The position numbers and the translations under genes were made by a program. From Druceiella hillmani (lineage: Eukaryota; Arthropoda; Insecta; Lepidoptera; Hepialidae), in NCBI GenBank assembly GCA_039881145.1, contig JAYKKI010000016.1, forward strand, positions 14,390,501 to 14,454,500: a stretch of 64,000 bases of DNA, read 5' to 3'. Of this stretch, positions 13,990 to 23,430 are shown one piece after another. The stretch's first letter is position 1, and each line of letters begins with the position of its first letter. Under the pieces are notes generated by a model. The model did not search any database and was not told the DNA's origin. It saw nothing but the letters and a program-made list of their open reading frames with translations.

Positions 13990-14100
13990 AAACGATTGTG
14001 ATAGGCGAAAAGTGTGTCTGTCCGTACATTTGAGTAAGCTTATAAGGGTCCTTTTTTTGGCATGAGGCTCTAAAAATAATTTGATTTAAAAGTACGATTA
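13990..14100 (-). repeat. Retroelement-type fragment (GTCTGTCCGT motif)
   Basis: GTGTGTCTGTCCGTAC, then GAGTAAGCTTATAAGGGTCC, resembles the start region of Lepidoptera interspersed elements that carry CCCTTATAAG followed by runs of GTCTGTCCGTC. A related fragment with the same words lies at 23.31 kb. Only about 100 bp is recognisable. Confidence 0.4.
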
Positions 14101-16670
14101 AAACAAAAAATTTTTTTTTTATTTTAGCTCTTTGAAATATTTCCTGTCAATTGTGGGCTTATAAATTTTAGTTATTTATATTTTGTATTAATTCTTCCAT
14201 TTTAATAAACTAATTTGTATTAAAGAATTTGTGCAATATCCAGAATTTCGTTATTAGGATTTTTGTTTTATTGAAAACTACTAGAATTATAGAAATAAAC
14301 AAAACAGGTAAGTTGATGTTCGAGTTAACACTGAAAGCTGGAAAATTCTGAAAAATGAAAAAAAATCATCGCTATTTTAATTATATGACATTGGCAACGT
14401 AAATGGATGTTGCACGTCCAATTGACCATATCTTTAATGTGTTTCTGAATTACCTAATCGCATTTGTGTAATTTGTTTATCACATATTGAAATAATAGCT
14501 GCTAATAAAAGCCAGATTTATGTTATTGCTAGTCTTAATTATTCTATATTTTTATTAGGTAAGGAACAGTTAACCATTCAAAACCATTCCAGAGCTAGAC
14601 GCTAAATAAATCAAAATCACGTTTCACTAAACACTCTAGTGAAACTTGAGATAAAAAAAAACAATAAAGAGAAGTTTAAAGCATTACTGCGGAGACAGAA
14701 TTTGATAACGTCTTGTTGCAATATTTTCAAAGTCGTTGTTTAACTAAAAATAGAAAAATATTTTAGCAAAAATAACAAGTATATTTTTATTAAAAACTAC
14801 TTTTTTCATAAAATTGAGGTACGTGTAGTTTTTAAGAAATGTTAATGTGTTATTGACTAATAGAAACATTGTGAGTATTATTTTTTAAATAAGCCGTGAG
14901 AGAAGTAGAAACAGAAAAGGTATCTGGAAACTATCTGAAAAATATAGTGACGTGAATGTTCTATACAAAACATCTCATAAATTTAGACAGCGACACGTGC
15001 AAAAGCTTAAAGAGGCTCAAAGCAATATTTCATTTGCCAAAGTTCAGATATTTGTAAGTAGTAAATATGTATTGAAATAAAATTATGTACTATTCTTGTC
15101 ATCTTCTTAACGGTACGAATATCCCGCTCGAAGAAACACCATTGATATGAAATTTAATACAAATGGAAGGTAAACAATTTTAAAGTCGCTCACAAAAGAT
15201 GATTACGTTCACATTTTTTTTATCTACAGACACTTTAATTTCCTTTTTAATTTTGAATAACCCACGCTGCTTCAACAAGACAGCGAATTATTCTGTATAC
15301 ACAAAAAAATCACAGAATATAAGTTTCCTTCTATTACATGCAAGTCATAGGATTTGAACTTTAAATATATTAGGGAATCAATTAATAATTTAATGTTCAA
15401 TTGTTAGTCAAGTAACTGTTGGTACTTTAGTAAAATTTGAAAGACTTTTAAATTGCATTTAAGTGTCTTTAAAATTTTGCTAAAAATGCATTTAATTGCT
15501 GAAATATAATTTTATTGCATTTAAGAGTCTCTGAAATTTTTAAACTTTGAAAGACTTTTAAATTGTAATTAGACTGCAATTTACAAATTATTTACGAGCA
15601 AGGTTTTTATTTTCTATAAAGCATATAATAAAACGCAAAAGGTAGTAAGACATATCCATTACAGTTGTGAAGTTTATTTAATTTATCTGTTCATCAAATT
15701 TAATAATATATGATTATGAAATTTCAAAAAGTGTTCCACAAGCCTGCGACATGTATTAAACATGAATTCTTCAGTATTTGTACATAGAAGATATTTATTT
15801 TATAATATTTTACAACGATATTACGCTAAAAATATAAGTTCATAATTTTCCTACTACACTTTTTATGAATGTGAAAGTGTGTTACATTCATAAATGTTTC
15901 GAAAATTTTAAAGCATTTGTATTCTTAGCAATTCGTGCTATAATTTTGGTGATTGATCAGAAATATTAAATATATTTATAGAATTTTATGAAATTTTAAG
16001 TTTTCAAAACCAAAATTATGCTCAGAAAAAATAAAGTTAAAAAATATATTCTTCTTCGCCTTATGTCACGAAAAGAATGAACCTACTATATATTTATTAC
16101 TACATGGTGAAAAATGGTGATCTGTATTTAAGGAAACTTTTTTATTTCATACGATATGCTAACATGTAGATTGAAATGAAATTGAAAGGGTTTTGTATCG
16201 GAAGAGAAATAAAAACATGATAGTGAATAAATGTAGCAGGTAACGTTAACAGTGAAAATGTAATATAGTGAAAATTCGGAAAAAATATTCAAAGTAAATT
16301 GACATGCACATCGATATGTTATGCTGATACTGATTATACTATATCGAAACAAGTTGTGGATAATATCGAAAACAGGTAAAGTCAAGAGGAAAATCTCAAT
16401 TTCAGTACAAATTATATTTTCTTTAATATTTATGTATTATTATAAATTAAAAGAACTGATTATTATTTGTATATCAAATTAGTACATATATAAGTTTACA
16501 TACTCTTTTTTTACATTTAGAAAGATTTATTAGGAAACGTACGCAATATTATTACTAAGTTAAACGATTTACAATTGTTATCATCATTTATTTGATTTTA
16601 AATTCGAAATTAAGAAATTTAAAATATATCATAATTAAAATCAACTAATTATGATTATTAATGATTAAAT
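14101..16670. other. AT-rich sequence with degenerate repeats, no gene
   Basis: No gene seen. At 15,430-15,570 a degenerate repeat is visible: TTGAAAGACTTTTAAATTG occurs twice, and TTGCATTTAAGTGTCT recurs as TTGCATTTAAGAGTCT. The 14,390-14,540 stretch is slightly richer in mixed sequence. An 85-codon minus-strand frame at 16,128-16,385 has no domain. Confidence 0.45.
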
Positions 16671-16674
16671 AACT

Positions 16675-16723
16675 TAATTTGACAGAGAAACTAAACTAAT
16701 TGAACAGAGAAACTAAACTAATT
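16675..16723. repeat. 23-bp tandem duplication (about 2 copies)
   Basis: AATT-GACAGAGAAACTAAACT is followed directly by AATTGAACAGAGAAACTAAACT and then AATTGGCAG. It looks like a recent slip within AT-rich DNA. Confidence 0.8.
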
Positions 16724-17889
16724 GGCAGATTACTAATTAATTGATTGGCAGCAACATCTCATTATAATTAACTATATTATTTGGCAACACAACTTTGGAC
16801 AACATTATCACGTACTGTGAACATAGATGAAACCAACAATAATCGAAGGAAGGATCTAGGATAAACAAAAAATAATATTATTTACACAAGGTAGTTAAAA
16901 TCTATCATAAGTACCAAGTGCAAAGGTATAATTAAAACTTTAGTAGTTCTAACTGCTGCCCTGTTGTAATTACGTATTAAATATTGATAAGGGTGATTTG
17001 AAAAAGGCAAAAATATTATTATTTATTACCTATCAGTGCTCCTTTCCCACAAATTGTCATAGTGAATATTTTCATATTTAAATGTTATAATGAATACTAG
17101 AGATGATCTTATGATAATGTAGTAATGTAATTTGTTGATAACATAGAATATTTTTAGCGGTTTAAATAAAAATTTCCTTATTTGTAAAGTAAGTAGTCTT
17201 TTTCAACTTTGCTTATGGAAAGTTATAGAAGACATGATAATATTTTATATCATATTGGCAGTTACTTTTATTATGAAAAACGAAATGAAAAATGAAAAAA
17301 AAGGTATATTTTTTTCTTAAATACATTCAATTGATGCAAAGAAGTATTATTGAAAATTTTGCAGTGAACATTTTTCGTAATAGCATAATTTGTTGTTTGA
17401 TTTTTACAAACACACCAAATTTTATCCTTCATATAAAAATGAAATTTAGGTTTAGACAATGTCACAACGTATAGAAAAATTTCACGATATATATATGGAG
17501 TTATAATTAATGTTATTACAATGATGGCCGTGACATAGATTTTTATCGTAATTGACAAGTACGTGCAGATTATTTTATTATATGCACATCATAAGTGGGC
17601 GAGAACAAAGGTAAATTTAAAAAAAATTGACAACTAATAACATAAAAACGACATATTTAAAAAAAGTCGTGATTATTTTATTATAAAAAACAAATTGGAC
17701 AAAAAAGTAATCAAAATAATACCTCCGTTTTTTATATTTCAATTTTTTTTTATCATTTTCACTTTAAATTTTTAATCATATACTATATTTTAAACAAACA
17801 TAAATGTTAATGGTTACAATAAGATAAAAATTTAAATAAGAGATTAATAAAAACTTCCATATAAAATATTTTTTAAACAATGGACTATT
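16724..17889. other. AT-rich sequence, no gene seen
   Basis: Overlapping open frames on both strands at 17,271-17,558 have no domain and mirror one another. I see nothing else. Confidence 0.5.
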
Positions 17890-17916
17890 GAATATATTTG
17901 GCGTTAATTTTGTAGA

Positions 17917-17993
17917 AATTCATTATTCACAATATTGTATTACAGCATCTTCTTATAGAAGATGCTGTAATACAATATTGTGAATAATGAATT
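17917..17993. repeat. Perfect 37-bp palindrome with a 3-nt loop
   Basis: Positions 17,917-17,953 are exactly complementary to 17,957-17,993, with the loop TAT between. The arm begins AATTCATTATTCACAAT and ends GTATTACAGCATCTTCT. The inner words resemble TTGTATTACAACATCTTC of the foldback family. This is therefore probably a copy of that family in which an internal deletion brought two arm pieces together. No mismatch is present, so it is either young or kept perfect by gene conversion. Confidence 0.95.
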
Positions 17994-18018
17994 AAATGAA
18001 GAAATAATCTTTGCTAAT

Positions 18019-18062
18019 AACCTGAAAATGTTGTAATACAACAAAACCTATGTCGTGGTAAA
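18019..18062 (+). ncRNA. Decayed hammerhead-like motif, foldback family
   Basis: It follows the same layout as the intact copy at 18,941, but the core reads CUGAAAA instead of CUGAAGA (G8 lost). The nucleotide after stem II is A rather than G12 (ACAAC-AAAA), and stem III is CCUAUG rather than CCUAGG. The stem II hairpin GUUGU-AAU-ACAAC and the GUC-GUGG segment are kept. A hammerhead lacking G8 and G12 should not cleave. I read it as a dead relative. Confidence 0.4.
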
Positions 18063-18680
18063 GAACTTAAAGAAAGTAAAGTTAAGGAGTTCCATCGTTA
18101 ATTTTCAGACCTCATCACCGTATCTTCATATTTATACGGCACTATCCATAAGGTACCGTCTTTCAAATAAAAAGAGAATCATCGAAATCGGTCTACTCAG
18201 TAAATAATTATCGCTGAACGTACATAAAAATTGCAGCTAGTTGAGAAATTTCTCCTTTTTTTAAAGTCGGTTAAAACTTTTTAAAAAGATTACTTTAACT
18301 CATTTAATTTTACCAAAAACATTTAATTCTACCAACCTTAAAAAATTATTATTGAATCTTTAATTCATGATTTTTTAAATTATAAATTAATAACTAAGAA
18401 CCAAACATTTCAGCAACAATGAAAATTTCATTGTTTATCAATCCGAAAAATATGAAACTTAAGGTACACAAATACATTGTTCATTTTTATTTTTATCTTA
18501 TTTTATTTTTATTATCGATATTTCTGTTTCGATGGTTGTTGAGTGTGTAATACATATTTATAAAATGAATGTAAGAATAGTGAAAAATACTTCGGCAATA
18601 AAAAAATAGAATGTTAATTGTGAATAAATAGTTTTACTTATTATAAAATAGTCATGACTTAGTCTAATTTTTTTATTACA
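18063..18680. other. Interior of the candidate 1.2 kb element, no gene
   Basis: AT-rich, without an open frame worth reporting. A short stretch with more mixed composition lies at 18,090-18,200. I recognise no transposase. Confidence 0.45.
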
Positions 18681-18681
18681 G

Positions 18682-18829
<148 letters not shown>

Positions 18830-18852
18830 TTCTTCTTTCTTTAAGTTCTTTA

Positions 18853-18893
18853 CCACGACCTAGGTTTCGTTGTAGTACAACATCTTCAGGTGT
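18853..18893 (-). ncRNA. Hammerhead-like ribozyme motif, minus strand
   Basis: This is the left arm of the foldback read on the minus strand. CUGAAGA is complement of 18,883-18,889, followed by one extra U. Stem II is GUUGU-ACU-ACAAC, then GAAA, then CCUAGGUC, then GUGG. Core nucleotides C3 to A9, G12, A13, A14 and the A15.1/U16.1 pair are present, and C17 follows U16.1. Stem I has three clear pairs (CAC with GUG). Its stem II loop differs from the right arm by one base, and stem II itself is unchanged. Confidence 0.5.
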
Positions 18894-18940
18894 CCTCTTA
18901 GAAAGATTGGCAAAGATGAAGAAAAAATCTTTGCTAATAG

Positions 18941-18984
18941 TTCACCTGAAGATGTTGTAATACAACGAAACCTAGGTCGTGGTA
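18941..18984 (+). ncRNA. Candidate hammerhead ribozyme (type I layout)
   Basis: In order: stem I strand CAC (18,943-18,945); CUGAAGA (18,946-18,952), matching the invariant CUGANGA box; one extra U (18,953); stem II GUUGU-AAU-ACAAC (18,954-18,966), five perfect pairs with G-C next to the core; GAAA (18,967-18,970); stem III CC-UA-GG closed by the A15.1-U16.1 pair; C17 at 18,978, giving a GUC cleavage triplet; and the stem I partner GUG(G) (18,979-18,982). Known hammerheads have A9 directly beside stem II, so the extra U is the one departure. An extra core nucleotide at this place is, as I recall, tolerated in a viroid hammerhead. The two-base loop of stem III is strained, but ACCUAGGU is fully self-complementary, so two molecules could share an extended stem III. 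Activity is inferred, not shown. Confidence 0.55.
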
Positions 18985-19087
18985 AAGAACTTAGTGAAAG
19001 AAGAAATAATACTACATCACGTAGTTTCATATAATGGTGAATATTGAATTCAATTTAATTTCTACAAAATTAACGCCAAATATATTC

Positions 19088-19730
19088 TATATTCTTCGAT
19101 TTAAAAAGAAAATCACTAAATTTATCAGTTTTGCTGCATTGAACTCATACCTCAATTTTTCGGCATTAAAGCAAATTTTCGAAATGTGACACGAGAGTTA
19201 TTATGTATTAAATTGTAAAAATAAATCAATAATAAACTGAAACTTTTCAGAATTCCAGTATCGAAATTGAAAATTAGATAAAAATATAATAAATGGATAG
19301 CTGCCGTAATATGCATTCCTTCTGGTATTGTTTGTGGTTGGAAGGTTTATGGCCATCCAATCACAAACTATAATCAATAATGAGTACAATATTCAATGTA
19401 TTACCCACTACCACTTGTACTTATTTTGTTGAGCTTATAACAAAAGGATATTATATATTCTGAGTACGAGCCGTTAAAATCTTGTTATTATTTGCTAATA
19501 AAAACATTTATTCGGATATTTTAGAATAAATAATAAGATAATCTAATATAACTCAACATGATTTTGTCGGAAACAGGAACAGTACCTTCTTTTCTTCGAC
19601 AAAAAAACAAAGTAAAAATTGATATGCAGTTAAGAAAACAATTTAAAGAAAAAAAAGCGTATAACATAGGTTACAATTGATGTTTTTCTTTATTTTTATA
19701 TTATTCACATAACATAACATATAGCCGCTA
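19088..19730. other. AT-rich sequence, no gene seen
   Basis: No supported gene. A 62-codon minus-strand frame at 19,201-19,389 has no domain. Confidence 0.5.
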
Positions 19731-19830
19731 ATTTGAAGCGTAGAAATAAAATTGCCTTTGAAGTCGCGGACGCTAGGCGGCGCTACGTCATACACCCATC
19801 CAATACAGTCGTTTAAAATACCTTTCATTA
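19731..19830. other. Short GC-raised patch with GCGGCGCTACGTC
   Basis: About 100 bp stand out by composition: GTCGCGGACGCTAGGCGGCG, then CTACGTCATACACCC. Words of the CGCCGCCTAGCG type occur in insect interspersed repeats as I recall, so this may be a transposon remnant. A 67-codon minus-strand frame covers it without a recognisable domain. Confidence 0.3.
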
Positions 19831-19929
19831 GAGTATTGCCGTGCAAAACAATAAATCCAACTAAGAAGTATTTCTGTTATCTGCATGAGGAAGGAATGAA
19901 GTATATTTTAATAAAATATGTATGCTAGA

Positions 19930-20080
19930 AAGGTAGTTCCCCAAGAGATGTTCCAGCTCCTTTGTCTGCAGCGTCAGTCGTTTTCCACTTTGTCTTCGGT
20001 TTCCCAGCGGACCTGCTTCTGACGTGTTAACTTGCCGGTGAGTGGTTTGGCCCCATACGCGGAAATGGTGCCTACTGGGG
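19930..20080 (+). other. GC-raised island with exon-like splice signals
   Basis: This is the most exon-like spot in the window. TCCTTTGTCTGCAG (acceptor-like, ending 19,971) is followed by 66 bp and then CCG|GTGAGT at 20,037/20,038, a strong donor consensus. One of three frames through the 66 bp is open (SRFPLCLRFPSGPASDVLTC). The base composition is near 50% GC against about 27% around it. A single 66-bp exon without homology cannot be called with confidence; it may equally be a conserved noncoding element. Confidence 0.2.
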
Positions 20081-21690
20081 ATGAATGAATTGTCGATTTA
20101 AAATGTATTTTTTATATGAAACTTGTGAAATGCAAATAATTATTTTGTATTATATAACAACGAATTAATGAGCTAACAATGAAACATAACTGATGCGTTG
20201 CAAGAGAACTCTGTTAGATACCTTTATTAAAATATATAATGTAAATAATTATAAATTTTTTTATAGTTTCTTATCATTTACTATCATAATTTATATTTTG
20301 TTTGTCATTATATGTAAAATAATTTAGAATATTTTCTTTATTTCTTTAGTAAATTTTATTCAATATATTCAAATTTTATTAAACTACTAAAATAGAATAA
20401 ACATTCTATTTTAGTCGTTTAATGACCTTAGTAATATTTTAAATTTAAATTCAGGTTCAGAATAAGTCTAGACTTAAATGAAGCGTTAAATGATCTATAT
20501 TACAAGATAATATTAAATACTCGTATATTTTTTTGCACACGTAATACGTATGCAAGTCATTAATAATTTTTTTTAAACTTTTTTAGATTACTTATAACAT
20601 GACTATCCAAATCAACTTGAATTTATTTAAAAAAGAATTATTTGCGGTTGTTGTATTTAAATTTTCAAGTACATTTATTTAGATATGTTATTGTATTGTA
20701 TGTTTGTGTTCTCAAAAAGAGGGGAATTCGCCCGTTTGCGGACTCAAACATTTTGATTGATTTGTAGTCTAAATATAATAATATAATAAGAAAAAAAAAG
20801 CCAAGTTTATTTAGATCAAAAGAATGATTTTTGAAAAACTATCCGCCCCAGGCCTCGAGAAACGTTTATACGTCCAACAAAAAAATCACTAATGAAAACG
20901 TATTGATTGCGTTTTGTCACGAAATCAATGCAGGTTTCCGAGAGATATTTTTTAATCTCATTTCGTAGTTTTTATTTATATGATATAACATATTATCAGG
21001 ATTTTTAAACAAAATTAAATAACACATTGTATATACCCATTTGTAGATATCAAAGTTCGATGATCTGTTTCATACAAACTTTAAATGATCATATTAGATC
21101 AGGCATATCGCATTTTAAAAATCAGTCTAAATTTTTAAAACTGTGATACTAAAAACTTAAAATTATGTACTTATCTAATATAATTTGTGTGGATGAGTTA
21201 TAACCTGTACTATTTTAACAAGATACATAAGTATCAAAAACTATTCCTATATTAAATTAATATTTTGTGTATATATTATCATCTGAAAATATTTATACCA
21301 CAAGTAAACGGAAAATATTTAAATTTCTAAACAAGAATTTTTTTGGGTCTTTCGCGGTTTTTTTACGTCTCTTCATTCAAATTTTGCTAAATTCTTATTT
21401 TTTTAACAATCAGAGCTAGTTTTGGCATTAACAAGGTTACATTACTTTCAATTTTTATTTGAAATTGTGCATATTATTAGTAGATAAAACCCTAGTAGCT
21501 TTTGTTGTCACGGGATGTAAGCAAGAAAAGAGTAAAGGTAACAAGTAAACTTAGAATGACACAACTCGCTATATTAATATAAGTTTGTATATTTCAGTGT
21601 TATGTTACTCTATAATAGGAACAAAAGAATCTGTAAAATACATCCATATAAATACATGTAATATACACACTTGTGCAACTTATCCATCGA
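20081..21690. other. AT-rich sequence with one hairpin, no gene
   Basis: Apart from the hairpin at 20,386, I see nothing. A GC-raised spot near 20,845-20,880 (CCGCCCCAGGCCTCGAG) is too short to interpret. Confidence 0.45.
20386..20415. repeat. 13-bp perfect hairpin, 4-nt loop
   Basis: ACTAAAATAGAAT and ATTCTATTTTAGT are exact reverse complements around AAAC. The match extends four more bases outward after one mismatch. Confidence 0.9.
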
Positions 21691-21712
21691 ACCTCGGTAT
21701 TATAGGCAATGT

Positions 21713-22085
21713 AGGTAGGTAAATTTATTCCCTTCTTCATGATTCGTGCAAACCATTGACCGACAACTAACGTTTTCGAACATATTGTTTGAGAAACTCT
21801 GTACACAAATATCTTTAAAATTAAATTACAAATTTTAAATATAGAGGCTCGTTGTTTGTGGCAGTCTTTTAAATGACATATAAATAAATATATTGTAGAC
21901 ACCTGCTCAACCTGCGTTTTCATAACTCGTGAGTATGGGTAGTGGGTAAGTAAACCGATGGCCATCTTTGCCATTCATGCAAATATTTGATCGACGACTA
22001 GCTTTCACGAACGATTACTTGGGATTATCTGAAAATGAATATGTTCAAAATTAAATTGTTAATTTCAAATACTGATAAGCTGTGT
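21713..22085. repeat. Degenerate tandem pair, about 235-bp spacing
   Basis: The block near 21,738-21,845 (TGACCGACAACTAACGTTTT...ACCTTTAAAATTAAATTA-type words) resembles the block near 21,973-22,080 (TGATCGACGACTAGCTTTCA...TTCAAAATTAAATT). Each is preceded by a GTAGGTAGGTAAA- or GTAGTGGGTAAGTAAA-like word. By eye similarity is about two thirds. A 124-codon minus-strand frame at 21,600-21,974 runs through the first copy, but I see no domain in it. It may be a decayed interspersed repeat in two copies. Confidence 0.4.
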
Positions 22086-22089
22086 TCTT

Positions 22090-23300
22090 TGAAGCAGGTT
22101 TTTTCATAGTTTTTTTCTATGAAAGTCGATGCAAATATGTGTGTTTACGAAGATTTCTACAAGATTTGTATATCGGTGATAGAGATAATTTTTCTTTAAT
22201 TGAATGTAAATTTAACTTAAGAAATAAAAATATGGTTTTACAAAAGGACATTTATTATATAGCTTAAATAAATGATTAGTAAGAAGAATAGTTTCACGAA
22301 ATGGTGGAATAATATTCTTTTCTAGAAAATATAATTCTTTTAAGTAACTATGTGTAAAAAGTTATTCAACAGAGTTAACTTATTTCTAAAAGAATTACTG
22401 TAAACTATTTACTGAGTTTTAATTAAATGGTTGTAGCTTAATTTATTACCTTTTCTTCTAAAACTCTTTAGAACTTTAAAATCTTTTGTTCATTTTACAA
22501 GAAATTTAGAGGGAAACTTTGGGTGATCGCAAGTGAAGTCAATTGTTACATAATTTAGTACGTCCCTTGCCAGTGTTTAATTTTTTTGCCTGTGTAAATT
22601 TTTATTGTGGCTTTTTTAGGCGATTTTTTTTCGGTAACGCGTACAATGATTTCTCTCTTATACAATAAACTATAAATTTATGTCTACACTGAAAATATTT
22701 TCCTCCATCATTCTACATGTAGACTATAAATCAATTCAGTCGTTTTGATTCTGCATAAATTATAAATAAATTGTGTAAAATAAATTAATATTTAAGCGTA
22801 AAATGCCTGCTCCTCTGAATTCAAAATCTATAGTTTAGACAGAAGGAATTCACATGTAACTGTATTTAATTCTATTTTTTGTGTTTTGTTAATTATTTTT
22901 AATTTTTTTCCATATTTTAATAGTACTTATTTCCTTGTCAACGTTTTAAAAGTTTAAATACAAAAGAAAATTTATCCTTTATAGAAATGTTACAGAGTTT
23001 ATAATTGATTTAAACATTTTTTCGTCATCATTTAAACAGCAGAAGTTTATTTGAATGTGCTATAAATTTTTAATTTTTTTTGTCTTCAGAGATATATTGA
23101 AAAATATTTACGAATAATAATACTCACACTCCTTATTCCCAAAATTATTCAAACTAAAATTATGGTAAAATATGGGTTCTTAGAAGTCAATTAAAAAATT
23201 CTAGGAAAATTTGAACGTTGATTTTAGCTTCCATAATATTTTAAACATAAACCAGGATTTTCTGCGTTAAAACTGGATATTCCTTTGGATTTTAAATGGT
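22090..23300. other. AT-rich sequence, no gene seen
   Basis: Nothing supportable as a gene, RNA or known element. Confidence 0.5.
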
Positions 23301-23310
23301 AAACCCTAAT

Positions 23311-23430
23311 AAATAAACTTATAAGGGTTCAGCTTATAAGTTTACTCACTTGTCTGTCCGTCCAAGAGTCACAACCAATTTTCTCTAATAAAATGCGACG
23401 TTGAAATTTGGTAAAGTAATACAATTTTTG
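23311..23430 (+). repeat. Retroelement-type fragment with 12-bp hairpin
   Basis: TAAACTTATAAG (23,314-23,325) and CTTATAAGTTTA (23,333-23,344) form a perfect hairpin with a 7-nt loop. It is followed by CTCACTTGTCTGTCCGTCCA and, 60 bp on, GTTGAAATTTGGTAAAGTA. This resembles the CCCTTATAAG / GTCTGTCCGTCC / GAAATTTGGTA series found in Lepidoptera interspersed elements. A related fragment lies at 14.0 kb in the other orientation. Confidence 0.45.

Noticed and set aside
21600..21974. 124-codon minus-strand open frame
   Set aside because: It has no recognisable domain, a composition like other chance frames, and overlaps a degenerate repeat pair.
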